In this document: positions 16,408-25,333 of the stretch, piece after piece
Layout of the letters: each line of letters begins with the position of its first letter
How positions within the stretch are numbered: position 1 is the stretch's first letter
Assembly: GCA_033763575.1 (NCBI GenBank)
Contig: JANRKF010000026.1
Location: 1-64,000, forward strand
DNA length: 64,000 bases
Source: JANRKF01 sp033763575
GTDB taxonomy: Bacteria > Pseudomonadota > Alphaproteobacteria > Rickettsiales > SXRF01
Reading direction: 5' to 3'
Program-made: the position numbers and the translations under genes
The notes under the pieces: generated by a model
Seen by the model: the letters and a program-made list of their open reading frames with translations, nothing else
Told to the model about the DNA's origin: nothing
Databases searched by the model: none

Positions 16408-16863
16408 ATGGAACTTTCGGCCCTGCCCCCTTACATCCTCTGGCTTGCCTTCGGCGTCGCCTGCCTGCTCGCGGAGATGCTGATCGCCACCGGTATCGGC
16501 TTCCTGTTTGCGGGGCTTGGCGCGCTCACCGCCGGGTCTATCGTTACCGCCATGCCGGAGCTGGACGGCGTGCAGCAGGGCGTCATCTTTTTCGCGACCA
16601 CCGCCCTGTGGACGGCGTTCCTGTGGAAACCGCTGAAAAAATTCCAGCGGAAATCCTCCGGCAAAGGCTACCGCAACATGGTGGGCGACACCGCTTTTGT
16701 CGGGGTGTCCGGGCTTAAAAAAGGCACCACCGGCGAGGCGACCTGGTCGGGCACCATCATGCGGGCCGAGCTGGCCGAAGGCCTCGACGCACTGCCGCCG
16801 GGAGCGCAGGCGCAGATTGTAAATGTGGTGGGCAACACGCTTATCCTCAAACCCAAGCCGTAA
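16408..16863 (+). CDS. NfeD-like membrane protein
   Basis: 151 residues from MELSALPPYILW, chosen over an ATG 15 nt earlier because GGAGAG lies 7 nt upstream. Three hydrophobic segments (about 8-26, 28-50, 62-80) precede a soluble OB-fold (MVGDTAFVGVSGLKKGTTGEATWSGT...ALPPGAQAQIVNVVGNTLIL), the NfeD C-terminal domain. NfeD proteins pair with SPFH/stomatin proteins, and the next gene is exactly that, 11 nt downstream. Confidence 0.9.
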   Translation: MELSALPPYILWLAFGVACLLAEMLIATGIGFLFAGLGALTAGSIVTAMPELDGVQQGVIFFATTALWTAFLWKPLKKFQRKSSGKGYRNMVGDTAFVGVSGLKKGTTGEATWSGTIMRAELAEGLDALPPGAQAQIVNVVGNTLILKPKP

Positions 16864-16874
16864 GGAACGCTTCC

Positions 16875-17828
16875 ATGGAAATATTGCTCGCACTCGGAAT
16901 TGTTGTTTTCATCGTGATTTTCAAGGGCGTGAAAACCGTGCCGCAACAGCAGGCGTGGATCGTCGAAAGCCTCGGCAAATTCGATAGCAAGCTGGAACCG
17001 GGCCTCAATATCCTCATCCCGTTCTACCAGAAGGTCGCCTATAAACACTCCCTCAAGGAAACCGCCATTGACGTGCCGGAACAGGCCGGCATCACCCGCG
17101 ATAACGTGACGCTGGTGCTCGATGGCGTGCTTTATATGCGGGTGGTGGATCCTATCGCCGCCTCCTACGGCGTGAGCGACCCGCTCTATGCCGTGTCGCA
17201 ACTGGCGCAAACCACCATGCGCGCCGAAATCGGCAAGCTGACACTCGATAAAACCTTTGAAGAGCGCGAAACGCTGAACGCCAATATCGTCACCGCCATC
17301 AACCACGCCGCGCAGGCCTGGGGCATCCAGTGCATGCGTTATGAAATCAAAAACATCACCCCTCCCACCTCCGTGCTGAAGGCGATGGAGCTGCAGATGG
17401 CCGCCGACCGCCAGAAACGCGCAACGATCCTGGAATCGGAAGGCAAGCAGCAGGCGCAGATCAATGCGGCCACCGCCGCCAAACAACAGGTGGTGCTGAT
17501 TTCGGAAGGCGCGCTCACCGACCAGGTGAACCGCGCAAAAGGTCAGGCCGAAGCCATTCTCGCCGTCGCCGAGGCCACCGCCAAGGGGATTGAGCTGGTC
17601 GCCGCTTCCATCGGTAAAGCCGGTGGCTCGGAAGCAGTCGCGCTCAAAATCGCCGAGCAGTATGTCGACGCCTTCAGGCAGCTGGCCAAGGAATCGACGA
17701 CCATCCTGCTGCCCGCCAATGCTTCCGATGCTGGCAGCATGGTCGCCCAGGCGCTCACCGTGTTCGATGCCATCCGCAATAAAACGGCTGCCGCCGGTGC
17801 AGCAGGCGGGCCATGGGAAAATAAATGA
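16875..17828 (+). CDS. SPFH/stomatin-like protein (QmcA type)
   Basis: 317 residues. N-terminal membrane anchor (EILLALGIVVFIVIFKG), SPFH/band-7 domain from VPQQQAWIVESLGKF to about residue 190 (with YMRVVDPIAASYGV and TTMRAEIGKLTLD), then an alanine/glutamine-rich coiled coil (RATILESEGKQQAQINAATAAKQQ). Such proteins oligomerise at the inner membrane, scaffold membrane domains and modulate FtsH-type proteases. Forms a unit with the NfeD gene. Its TGA overlaps the yejA ATG as ATGA. Confidence 0.93.
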   Translation: MEILLALGIVVFIVIFKGVKTVPQQQAWIVESLGKFDSKLEPGLNILIPFYQKVAYKHSLKETAIDVPEQAGITRDNVTLVLDGVLYMRVVDPIAASYGVSDPLYAVSQLAQTTMRAEIGKLTLDKTFEERETLNANIVTAINHAAQAWGIQCMRYEIKNITPPTSVLKAMELQMAADRQKRATILESEGKQQAQINAATAAKQQVVLISEGALTDQVNRAKGQAEAILAVAEATAKGIELVAASIGKAGGSEAVALKIAEQYVDAFRQLAKESTTILLPANASDAGSMVAQALTVFDAIRNKTAAAGAAGGPWENK

Positions 17829-19657
17829 TACCCGAAAGGACGATGACCGATAACCGAAAAGCAAGATTGCGTATTTTCTTTTCGATCATCGTAGCATCGG
17901 TCATCGGATCATCGGTCATCGGATCATCGGCGCAAGCTGCGCCGTCGCACTGCCTCTCGCTTTACGACCCCTGTAAATACCCCGCGAACTTTAGCCATTT
18001 CGATTATGTGAACCCGGACGCGCCCAAAGGCGGCAGCGTCAAGCTGGCCGATTCCGGCACGTTCGACAGCCTGAACCCGTTTATATTGAAGGGCGTCAAG
18101 GCCCCGGCGGTTTCGATGATTTTCGATGCGCTGATGGTGTCCTCGCTCGATGAGCCGCAAAGCATGTATGGCCTGATCGCCGAATCCGCCGACCTTAGCG
18201 CCGATAAAAGCCATATCGATTTTGTCTTGCGCAAAGAAGCGCGTTTTCATGACGGGACGCCGATTACCGCCGACGACGTGGTGTTCTCCTTCGAAACGCT
18301 GATTACCAAGGGCGATCCCACCTACCGCATCATGCTGGCGCCGGTGAAAAGCGCCCAGAAAATCGACGCCCGCCATGTGCGCTTCACGCTCGACAGGGAG
18401 GTGCGCGAGTCCGCCCTCATCGCGGCCTCCCTGCCGGTATTTTCCAAAGCCTATTACAGCAAAGTGGACTTTGAAAAAACCACGCTGGAGCCGCCGCTGG
18501 GAAGTGGCGCGTACAAAGTCCAGTCGGTCGATCCGGGGCGCGCCATCATCTATGAGCGGGTGAAAAACTACTGGGCGAAGAACCTGCCCTTCGCGCGCGG
18601 CCAATATAATTTCGATACCATACGCTATGATCTCTATCGCGATGAAAATGTCGCGCTCGAAGCGTTCAAATCCGGCCAGTATGATTTCCGCCGCGAATAT
18701 GTCGCCCGCAACTGGGCCAAAGCCTACGACCACCCGGCGGTGAAAGATGGCCGCATCACCAAGCGCGACGTGCCGGATATGAGCCCGCAGGGGATGCAGG
18801 GTTTCGTTTATAACACCCGCAAACCCACCCTCTCCGACCGCCGGGTCCGCGAAGCGATCGGGCTGGCCATGGATTATGAATGGCTGAATAAAACCATTTT
18901 CTACGGCGCCTATAAACGCAACCGCAGCTTCTTCGGCAATACCGATTTTGAGTCCAAGGGCAAGCCCTCCAAAGAAGAATTGGCGCTGTTGTCCCCCTAT
19001 AAATCGAACCTGTCCCCTACCGTGTTCGAGCATGAATATGCCCCGCCTGTGACCGACGGTTCCGGCAACCCCCGCGAAAACCTGCTCAAGGCACAGGCGC
19101 TGCTCAATGAAGCGGGCTGGAAGGTAGAGGGTGGCAAGCGCATGAAAAACGGCCAGCCGCTCACCATCGAATTCATGCTGCGCCAGCCGACCATGGAGCG
19201 CGTCATCGGCCCGATGCGGAAGAACCTGGAACGCCTGGGCATCACCAGCTCCATCCGCATGGTCGACGATTCGCAATACCAGAAACGCATCGATGAAAAA
19301 GATTTCGACATCGTCTCGCTGTGGATCAATCGCGGGCTGTTTTACCCCGGCAATGAGCAGGTGGCATTGTGGCATAGCTCACAGGCTGATGTGAAGGGCG
19401 GCAACAATCTGGCCGGCGCGAAAAACCCGGCGGTGGATGCCGCGCTCGCCGCGCTCATCGGCGCTAAAAACAAAGGCGAGCTGGTCGCCGCCGGACGGGC
19501 GCTCGACCGCATTTTGCTCTGGGAAAATTATGTGATACCGAACTGGCAGTCGGCATCATTCCGCATCGCCTACTGGAATAAATTCGGCATGCCGCCCACC
19601 CCGCCTAAATACGGCCTGGCCTTTGAAAGCTGGTGGATAAGGTCAGATGACAGGTGA
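17825..19657 (+). CDS. yejA: Extracellular solute-binding protein, YejA type, signal peptide encoded by repeats
   Basis: 610 residues, SBP family 5: the binding protein for the YejABEF oligopeptide/microcin-C-like importer. Family signatures are YVNPDAPKGG near the mature N-terminus, FHDGTPITADDVVFSFETL and RVREAIGLAMDYEWLN. The signal peptide is odd: after RLRIFFSIIVA comes SVIGSSVIGSSAQA, encoded by a tandem TCATCGG array. It keeps a hydrophobic core and an AQA cleavage site. The C-terminal RSDDR and stop codon fall in the next array. Start at 17825 (ATGA overlap with the SPFH gene) or at 17843. Confidence 0.92.
   Translation: MIPERTMTDNRKARLRIFFSIIVASVIGSSVIGSSAQAAPSHCLSLYDPCKYPANFSHFDYVNPDAPKGGSVKLADSGTFDSLNPFILKGVKAPAVSMIFDALMVSSLDEPQSMYGLIAESADLSADKSHIDFVLRKEARFHDGTPITADDVVFSFETLITKGDPTYRIMLAPVKSAQKIDARHVRFTLDREVRESALIAASLPVFSKAYYSKVDFEKTTLEPPLGSGAYKVQSVDPGRAIIYERVKNYWAKNLPFARGQYNFDTIRYDLYRDENVALEAFKSGQYDFRREYVARNWAKAYDHPAVKDGRITKRDVPDMSPQGMQGFVYNTRKPTLSDRRVREAIGLAMDYEWLNKTIFYGAYKRNRSFFGNTDFESKGKPSKEELALLSPYKSNLSPTVFEHEYAPPVTDGSGNPRENLLKAQALLNEAGWKVEGGKRMKNGQPLTIEFMLRQPTMERVIGPMRKNLERLGITSSIRMVDDSQYQKRIDEKDFDIVSLWINRGLFYPGNEQVALWHSSQADVKGGNNLAGAKNPAVDAALAALIGAKNKGELVAAGRALDRILLWENYVIPNWQSASFRIAYWNKFGMPPTPPKYGLAFESWWIRSDDR
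17841..17930. repeat. Heptamer hairpin array encoding the YejA signal peptide (TCATCGG family)
   Basis: Left arm CGATGACCGATAACCG (17841-17856); right arm 17884-17930 holds about five TCATCGG/ATCATCGG units in inverse orientation. At least 11 nt pair perfectly between arms. A short related piece lies inside yejF at 22261-22293. Confidence 0.88.
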
Positions 19658-19719
19658 CAGGCGACGGGTGACAGGTATAATCATTTTCATCTGACACCCT
19701 GATCCTGACACCTGACACC
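19641..19719. repeat. Heptamer hairpin array between yejA and yejB (GACAGGT family)
   Basis: Left arm GGTCAGATGACAGGTGACAGG..., right arm ...CTGACACCTGACACC, facing each other around TATAATCATTTTCAT. It spans the yejA stop codon and ends exactly at the yejB ATG, leaving no Shine-Dalgarno sequence. The same word lies inside alr at 55655-55682. Confidence 0.9.
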
Positions 19720-20829
19720 ATGACTGCATACATAATCCGCCGCATATTATTTATGATACCCACCCTGTTCGGTATCATGGTGCTGAATTTCCTCATTGTG
19801 CAGGCCGCCCCCGGTGGCCCGGTGGAACGGATGGTGGCACAGCTCACCGACATCACCAGCGCCCATGACGCGACGGCCCGCCTCTCCGGCAGCGGCTCGG
19901 ATTCGGGTGCGGCGAGCCAGTCGCTGATGCGTTCCGGCGGTGATTCGCTCTATCGCGGCGGGCGCGGGCTGGATCCCGACCTCATCAGGGACATCGAGAA
20001 AATGTACGGCTTCGACAAGCCGCCGCTCGACCGCTTCCTGCAGATGATCGGCAACTATCTCCGCTTCGATTTCGGCGAGAGTTTTTACCGCAACGAGCGG
20101 GTCATCACGCTCATCATGAACACCCTGCCGGTCACCATCTCGCTCGGGCTGTGGACCACGCTTATCACCTATCTTGTCTCCATTCCGCTCGGCATCAGGA
20201 AAGCCGTGCGCGACGGCAGCGCCTTCGATATCGCAAGCAGCTGGATCATCATCATCGGCTATGCCATCCCGAGCTTCCTGTTCGCCATTTTACTGATTAT
20301 CGTCTTTGCCGGCGGTGGCTATTTCCAATGGTTCCCGCTCAAGGGCCTCACCTCCGACAATTGGGCCGAACTCAGCCCGCTCGCCAAAATCGGCGATTAT
20401 TTCTGGCATATCGCCCTGCCGGTCACCGCCATGGTCATCAGCGGCTTCGCGTCACTCACCATGCTCACCAAAAACTGCTTCCTCGATGAAATCTCCAAGC
20501 AATATGTGCTGACCGCCCGCGCCAAGGGCTTAAGCGAGCGCGAGGTGCTCTATGGCCATGTGTTCCGCAACGCCATGCTGATCGTGATCGCCGGGTTTCC
20601 GGGCGCATTGCTGTCCATCCTGTTTCGCAGCGCCCTTTTGATCGAGATTATTTTTTCGCTGAACGGGCTGGGATTGCTCGGCTACGAGGCGGTGGTCGGC
20701 CGCGATTACCCGGTGATGTTCGGCACGCTGTATATTTTCACGCTGCTCGGCCTCGTCTTCGGCCTGATCGGCGACATCGTCTATATGCTGGTCGACCCGC
20801 GCATCGATTTTGAAAAGAGGGCGATATGA
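19720..20829 (+). CDS. yejB: ABC transporter permease YejB
   Basis: 369 residues, BPD_transp_1 inner-membrane permease. N-terminal segment YIIRRILFMIPTLFGIMVLNFLIVQAAPGGP is diagnostic; a family-typical periplasmic region (about 45-100) follows, then five further membrane segments. The EAA-like cytoplasmic loop is EISKQYVLTARAKGLSEREVLYGHVFRNA. Its ATG directly follows a repeat hairpin and lacks a ribosome binding site, so it may depend on yejA translation. ATGA overlap with yejE. Confidence 0.93.
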   Translation: MTAYIIRRILFMIPTLFGIMVLNFLIVQAAPGGPVERMVAQLTDITSAHDATARLSGSGSDSGAASQSLMRSGGDSLYRGGRGLDPDLIRDIEKMYGFDKPPLDRFLQMIGNYLRFDFGESFYRNERVITLIMNTLPVTISLGLWTTLITYLVSIPLGIRKAVRDGSAFDIASSWIIIIGYAIPSFLFAILLIIVFAGGGYFQWFPLKGLTSDNWAELSPLAKIGDYFWHIALPVTAMVISGFASLTMLTKNCFLDEISKQYVLTARAKGLSEREVLYGHVFRNAMLIVIAGFPGALLSILFRSALLIEIIFSLNGLGLLGYEAVVGRDYPVMFGTLYIFTLLGLVFGLIGDIVYMLVDPRIDFEKRAI

Positions 20830-21845
20830 GCCCCCTCACCCGCCGCCGCCTTGCCTTGTTCCGCTCCAACAAGCGCGGCTTTGTGAGCTTCTGGATATTT
20901 TCTTTCCTGCTTTTTGTCTCGCTCTTCGCCGAGCTGATCGCGGGGGACAAACCCGTCCTGCTCTCCTACAAGGATACGCTTTATTTCCCGGCATTTGCTA
21001 CTTATAGCGAGCAGACCTTCGGCGGGGATTTTGAAACGGAGGCCGTGTACCGCGACCCGCATGTGGCCGAGCTGATCGGGAAAGACGGCTGGATGGTCTG
21101 GCCACCGCTGCGCTATGGCTATTCCACGATCAATTACGACTCCCCTACCCCGGCCCCCTCCCCGCCCTCAGCCGAAAACCCGCTCGGCACCGACGACCAG
21201 GGGCGCGACGTGCTGGCCCGGCTGATTTACGGCTTCCGCATCTCGGTGCTGTTCGGGCTGACACTTACGATCCTGAGCAGCACCATCGGCATCATGGCCG
21301 GGGCGGTACAGGGTTATTTCGGCGGGCTTACGGATATTCTTTTCCAGCGTTTCATCGAGATCTGGTCGGGCCTGCCGGAGCTTTTTCTGCTGATTATCCT
21401 TGCCTCCATCATCACCCCGAATTTCTGGTGGCTGCTTTTGATCCTGCTGCTGTTTAGCTGGATGTCGCTGACCGGCGTGGTGCGCGCCGAGTTCCTGCGC
21501 GCCCGCAATTTTGATTATGTGAAAGCCGCCCGCGCCCTCGGTGTGCCGGAATTCCGCATCATGATGCGCCATGTGCTGCCCAACGCGCTTACCTCCGCCA
21601 TGACCATGATGCCGTTTCTGGTAAGTGGCGCGGTCACGGCCCTTGCCACGCTCGATTTCCTCGGCTTCGGGCTGCCCGCCGGGTCGCCGTCGCTCGGCGA
21701 GCTGCTGCTACAGGGCAAGAACAACCCGCAAGCCCCATGGCTCGGCATTACCAGCTTCGTCGTGATCGCCACCATGCTGGTGCTGATTATCTTCATCGCC
21801 GAGGCCGTGCGCGATGCCTTCGACCCCAGAAAGATGCTGAAATGA
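20826..21845 (+). CDS. yejE: ABC transporter permease YejE
   Basis: 339 residues. OppC-type N-terminus (RRRLALFRSNKRGFVSFWIFSFLLFVSLFAELIA), a periplasmic stretch with YGYSTINYD and NPLGTDDQGRDVLARLIYGFR, then five membrane segments; EAA loop YVKAARALGVPEFRIMMRHVLPNA. Second permease of the YejABEF importer. Overlaps yejB and yejF by ATGA at both ends, so the three cytoplasmic/membrane subunits are translationally coupled. No repeat insertion was seen. Confidence 0.93.
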   Translation: MSPLTRRRLALFRSNKRGFVSFWIFSFLLFVSLFAELIAGDKPVLLSYKDTLYFPAFATYSEQTFGGDFETEAVYRDPHVAELIGKDGWMVWPPLRYGYSTINYDSPTPAPSPPSAENPLGTDDQGRDVLARLIYGFRISVLFGLTLTILSSTIGIMAGAVQGYFGGLTDILFQRFIEIWSGLPELFLLIILASIITPNFWWLLLILLLFSWMSLTGVVRAEFLRARNFDYVKAARALGVPEFRIMMRHVLPNALTSAMTMMPFLVSGAVTALATLDFLGFGLPAGSPSLGELLLQGKNNPQAPWLGITSFVVIATMLVLIIFIAEAVRDAFDPRKMLK

Positions 21846-23488
21846 GCGCCCTCCTCTCCATTTCCCATTTCTCGCTGTCCTTTGGGGAGAGCCGCATCAT
21901 CAGGGATATTTCGCTCGACATTTGGCCCGGCGAGATGGTGGCGATAGTCGGCGAATCCGGCTCCGGCAAGTCGCTTACCGCCCTCTCCTGCCTTGGATTG
22001 CAGCCAGCGGGTGCGCAGGTAAGTGGTGAAATTATGCTGGATGGCTACTCCCTCCCCATTAGGGGGAGGGTCGGGGTGGGGGCATCCACGGGTGATAGTG
22101 CAAATAATGCCCCCCTCCCAACCTCCCCCCTACAGGGGGAGGAGCTAAGGGCCCTCCGCGGGAAAACCGCCAGCATGATTTTCCAGGAGCCGATGACGGC
22201 GCTGAATCCGCTGCACCCGATTGGCAAGCAGATCGGGGAGATGCTGAAGAAGAATAGCTCGATCACCCAATCATCCGATCATCGGATCATCATGCTTTTG
22301 GAAGAAGTCGGCCTCTCCCACCTCGCCTCCCGGCTTGGCGCCTATCCGCATGAGCTTTCCGGCGGCGAGCGCCAGCGGGTGATGATTGCCATGGCGATTG
22401 CCAATTCGCCGAAACTGCTGATTGCCGATGAACCTACCACCGCCGTCGACGTCACCATACAGGCGAAGATACTGAAATTACTGAAAGAACTACAAAAAAC
22501 GCGCAATATGGCCATGATGTTCATCACCCATGACATCACGCTGGTGCGCAAGCTGGCCGACCGCGTGGTGGTGATGAAATCCGGCGAGATCGTGGAACAA
22601 GGCAAGGTATCCGAGGTTTTCTCGCGCCCGCAGCATCCCTATACCCACGAACTGCTGGGTTCCGAGCCCAAAGGCACCATGCCCCCCCTGCCCGCCAATG
22701 CGCCGGTTGCGCTTTCCTGCGAGGGGCTCAAAGTACATTTCCCGGTCAAAACCGGCCTGCTGCGCCGCACCACCGGATTTATCAAAGCCGTGGACGGCAT
22801 ATCCGTTACGATACCGGAATCCTCGACGCTGGGAATCGTAGGTGAATCCGGTTCCGGCAAGAGTACGCTCGGATTCGCCCTGCTGCGACTGGTAAAAAGC
22901 GAAGGCAAAATCGTCTGGCTGGGACGCGACATCGCCACGCTTTCCTCCGCCGCCATGCGCCCACTGCGAAAGGAAATGCAACTGGTATTCCAGGACCCCT
23001 ACTCCAGCCTGAACCCGCGCATGACGGTCGGCGACATTATCGGCGAAGGATTGCGTGTCCACCGAGTACCGAGTACCGAGTACAGAGTACGTATCGCACG
23101 CGCGATAGAAGAAGTCGGGCTCTCGCCTGATATGGCCGAACGCTACCCCCATGAATTTTCCGGCGGTCAGCGCCAGCGCATCGCCATCGCCCGCGCCATG
23201 ATATTAAAGCCACAATTCGTGGTGCTCGACGAGCCGACCTCGGCGCTCGATTTGACCGTGCAGACGCAAATCATCGCGCTGCTTAAGGATTTCCAGATTA
23301 AATACGGCATCAGCTACCTGTTCATCAGCCATGATTTGCGCGTGGTGAGGGCCATTGCGCACCATATCGCCGTGCTGTATAAGGGCGAGATGGTAGAATA
23401 TGGAAAAGCGAGCGATATCCTGACGCATCCGGCGCAGGACTATACCAGACGGCTGATCGAAGCGGCAATGTTCAAAGGGGAAGCATAA
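21842..23488 (+). CDS. yejF: ABC transporter ATPase YejF (two fused NBDs), three repeat insertions
   Basis: 548 residues with two nucleotide-binding domains, each with Walker A (GESGSGKS), signature (LSGGERQ; FSGGQRQ) and Walker B (LLIADEP; FVVLDEP). It powers peptide import through YejBE. Three segments are foreign to the family. Residues about 69-100 (PIRGRVGVGASTGDSANN, PLPTSPLQGEE) come from a GC-rich inverted repeat. About 139-150 (SITQSSDHRI) come from a TCATCGG-type array. VHRVPSTEYRV in NBD2 comes from an ACCGAGT array. All fall between conserved motifs. Start at 21842 by the ATGA overlap. Confidence 0.93.
   Translation: MSALLSISHFSLSFGESRIIRDISLDIWPGEMVAIVGESGSGKSLTALSCLGLQPAGAQVSGEIMLDGYSLPIRGRVGVGASTGDSANNAPLPTSPLQGEELRALRGKTASMIFQEPMTALNPLHPIGKQIGEMLKKNSSITQSSDHRIIMLLEEVGLSHLASRLGAYPHELSGGERQRVMIAMAIANSPKLLIADEPTTAVDVTIQAKILKLLKELQKTRNMAMMFITHDITLVRKLADRVVVMKSGEIVEQGKVSEVFSRPQHPYTHELLGSEPKGTMPPLPANAPVALSCEGLKVHFPVKTGLLRRTTGFIKAVDGISVTIPESSTLGIVGESGSGKSTLGFALLRLVKSEGKIVWLGRDIATLSSAAMRPLRKEMQLVFQDPYSSLNPRMTVGDIIGEGLRVHRVPSTEYRVRIARAIEEVGLSPDMAERYPHEFSGGQRQRIAIARAMILKPQFVVLDEPTSALDLTVQTQIIALLKDFQIKYGISYLFISHDLRVVRAIAHHIAVLYKGEMVEYGKASDILTHPAQDYTRRLIEAAMFKGEA
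22048..22144. repeat. GC-rich inverted repeat inside yejF
   Basis: CTCCCTCCCC...GGGGGAGGG and ...CCTCCCCCCTACAGGGGGAGGAG flank about 45 nt including GGGGGCATCCACGGG. Read as LPIRGRVGVG...PLPTSPLQGEE. Translations of this kind are common for intergenic repeats in other Proteobacteria; here the element is in a conserved ATPase domain, in frame. Confidence 0.85.
22261..22293. repeat. Short ATCATCGG-type array inside yejF NBD1
   Basis: GATCACCCAATCATCCGATCATCGGATCATC-like segment with 8-nt steps, partly self-complementary (CCGATCATCGG). Same word as the yejA signal-peptide array. Confidence 0.7.
23061..23090. repeat. Heptamer array inside yejF NBD2 (ACCGAGT x3-4)
   Basis: ACCGAGT three times, then ACAGAGT and AC. 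Identical word to the xerD array at 6628-6658, and again translated as PSTEYRV. Confidence 0.9.
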
Positions 23489-23490
23489 CC

Positions 23491-24027
23491 ATGGAATTAT
23501 CGGAGGCAGTATCGCAAAACCTGTTCGGTTTTGTGTCGGCGCTGATCGGTGCGGTGGTGGGCGGTTATTTCACGCTGGTCGCGACCGATAAGGCCATCCG
23601 CGAGGAAAATGCCAAGGAAAACCGCCGTGATGAAAAGGAAGTGCAGAACCTGCTCGATGCGCTGGGCGTGGAGCTTCATGCGCTGTGGAGTTTCCACATG
23701 CGACGCATCGGCGCGCTGATCGAAGAATTACCCGCAGGCCAGCCGCTCGCGATTTACTATCCGCTGACCCAGGATTATTTCACCATCTATAATTCCAACG
23801 CCGTGACCATCGGCCGCGTCAGAGACCCGGTGCTTCGCGAATCCATCGTGATTACCTACAATAAATGCAAAAAAGTGGTCGACGGGTTTAAATACAACAA
23901 CGAACTGTTGCAGGCCCACAAGGAGCAGGAAATGGTTGAATATGCTGCCCTCATCAAGGAAGACCATTACGAGCTCAAAGGCTATATCGAAGAACTGCTC
24001 GGCCTGCTCAAATCGCGGCAGCGCTGA
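23491..24027 (+). CDS. Unknown single-pass membrane protein with cytoplasmic helical domain
   Basis: 178 residues. A membrane segment (about 12-30, FGFVSALIGAVVGGYFTLV) is followed by a highly charged helical region (DKAIREENAKENRRDEKEVQNLLDAL) and a mixed domain ending in YELKGYIEELLGLLKSRQR. Resembles stand-alone anchored helical proteins often found as accessory genes; I recognise no family. Lies 2 nt after yejF and 3 nt before mnmE, so it is expressed with one or both. Confidence 0.65.
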   Translation: MELSEAVSQNLFGFVSALIGAVVGGYFTLVATDKAIREENAKENRRDEKEVQNLLDALGVELHALWSFHMRRIGALIEELPAGQPLAIYYPLTQDYFTIYNSNAVTIGRVRDPVLRESIVITYNKCKKVVDGFKYNNELLQAHKEQEMVEYAALIKEDHYELKGYIEELLGLLKSRQR

Positions 24028-24030
24028 CCA

Positions 24031-25329
24031 ATGGCCAGCGATACTATCTTCGCCCTTGCCACGCCGCCCGGGAAATCCGGCGTCGCTGTGCTGCGGATTT
24101 CGGGGAAGGGGGCGTTACCGACACTGCAACAACTCACTGGCAAGCGTGAGTGGACGCCAAATAAACTTACTTACTCACCACTCACAACTCAGCACTCAGC
24201 ACTCATCGACCATGGCATGGCGGTCTATTTTAAAGCCCCAAAAAGCTTCACCGGGGAAGAGGTGGTGGAATTGCATATCCATGGCAGCCTTGCCGTCATT
24301 CGTGAGCTGCTGGGGATATTGGAAAGCCTTCCCGGCCTGCGTCCCGCCGAGCGGGGAGAATTCACCCGCCGGGCGCTCTTAAACGGCAAAATGGATTTAC
24401 TGGAAGTGGAGGGGCTGGCCGACCTGATCGACGCCGAAACCAGCGAGCAGAAATCACAGGCGCTGCGGCAGCTCCAGGGGGAGTTGAGCGGTTTTTATGA
24501 GCGGCTGCGCAAGGAAATCATCGCGACGCTCGCCCATCTGGAAGCTTACATCGATTTTCCCGATGAGGAGATTCCGGAATCGGTGCTTCTGGGCATGGAT
24601 AAAGAGGTGAGGGCGGTGATGCAGACCATCGCGGCCACGCTTGAAAAACATGCCGACGGCGAGCGCATCCGCAACGGGATTTCGATAGTGATACTGGGCG
24701 CGCCGAACTCCGGTAAATCGAGCCTTATCAATGCATTATCAAAGCGCGAGGCGGCGATTGTCTCGCACCACGCAGGCACCACGCGTGACCTCATCGAAGT
24801 CCATATGGAAATTGCCGGCTATCCGGTGATTCTGGTGGATACGGCGGGCATCCGCGAAAGCGACAACGACATCGAAGCCGAGGGCATCCGCCGCGCCATC
24901 GCCCGCGCCGAACATGCCGATATCCGGCTGGTATTGTTCGATGGCACCCAGGCACCCGATGCCGCCAGCCTCAGGCTGCTGGGCGAGGGTGCAATCGCCG
25001 TTTCAACCAAATCCGACCTTAAAAAAGGCGGGCAGGGGCTCGCCATCTCCACACAGACGGGGGAGGGCATCTCCGAACTCCTCACCCTGCTCGAAACACG
25101 CATTGTGGAAAGTTTCTCAGGCGAGGGGGCGCTGATCACCCGCAGCCGCCATCGCGGGCTGTTGCAGCAGGCCAGCCGCCATCTGGAGGCGTTTTTTGAA
25201 CCGGCCGAACTGGAGCTGAAATGCGAGGAACTGCGGCTTGCCGCCGGCTCCATCGCGAAAATCACTGGAAAAATAGCGGTGGATGATGTATTAGACGTTG
25301 TTTTCCGGGAATTTTGTATTGGGAAATGA
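24031..25329 (+). CDS. mnmE: tRNA-modification GTPase MnmE, with heptamer insertion
   Basis: With MnmG it installs (carboxymethyl)aminomethyl at U34 of tRNAs. Formyl-THF-binding N-terminal domain begins DTIFALATPPGKSGVAVLRISG. The G domain has GAPNSGKSS (G1), TTRD (G2), DTAGIRE (G3) and a degenerate TKSD (G4). The C-terminus FCIGK with the essential cysteine is intact. Residues about 46-60 (TYSPLTTQHSALI) are a heptamer-array insertion in the N-terminal domain. 432 residues, slightly short for the family. Confidence 0.95.
   Translation: MASDTIFALATPPGKSGVAVLRISGKGALPTLQQLTGKREWTPNKLTYSPLTTQHSALIDHGMAVYFKAPKSFTGEEVVELHIHGSLAVIRELLGILESLPGLRPAERGEFTRRALLNGKMDLLEVEGLADLIDAETSEQKSQALRQLQGELSGFYERLRKEIIATLAHLEAYIDFPDEEIPESVLLGMDKEVRAVMQTIAATLEKHADGERIRNGISIVILGAPNSGKSSLINALSKREAAIVSHHAGTTRDLIEVHMEIAGYPVILVDTAGIRESDNDIEAEGIRRAIARAEHADIRLVLFDGTQAPDAASLRLLGEGAIAVSTKSDLKKGGQGLAISTQTGEGISELLTLLETRIVESFSGEGALITRSRHRGLLQQASRHLEAFFEPAELELKCEELRLAAGSIAKITGKIAVDDVLDVVFREFCIGK
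24173..24207. repeat. Heptamer array inside mnmE (ACTCANC x5)
   Basis: Five perfect 7-nt steps: ACTCACC, ACTCACA, ACTCAGC, ACTCAGC, ACTCATC. The reverse complement of this word forms the array near the priA 3' end (43442-43476). Confidence 0.92.
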
Positions 25330-25333
25330 TTAT

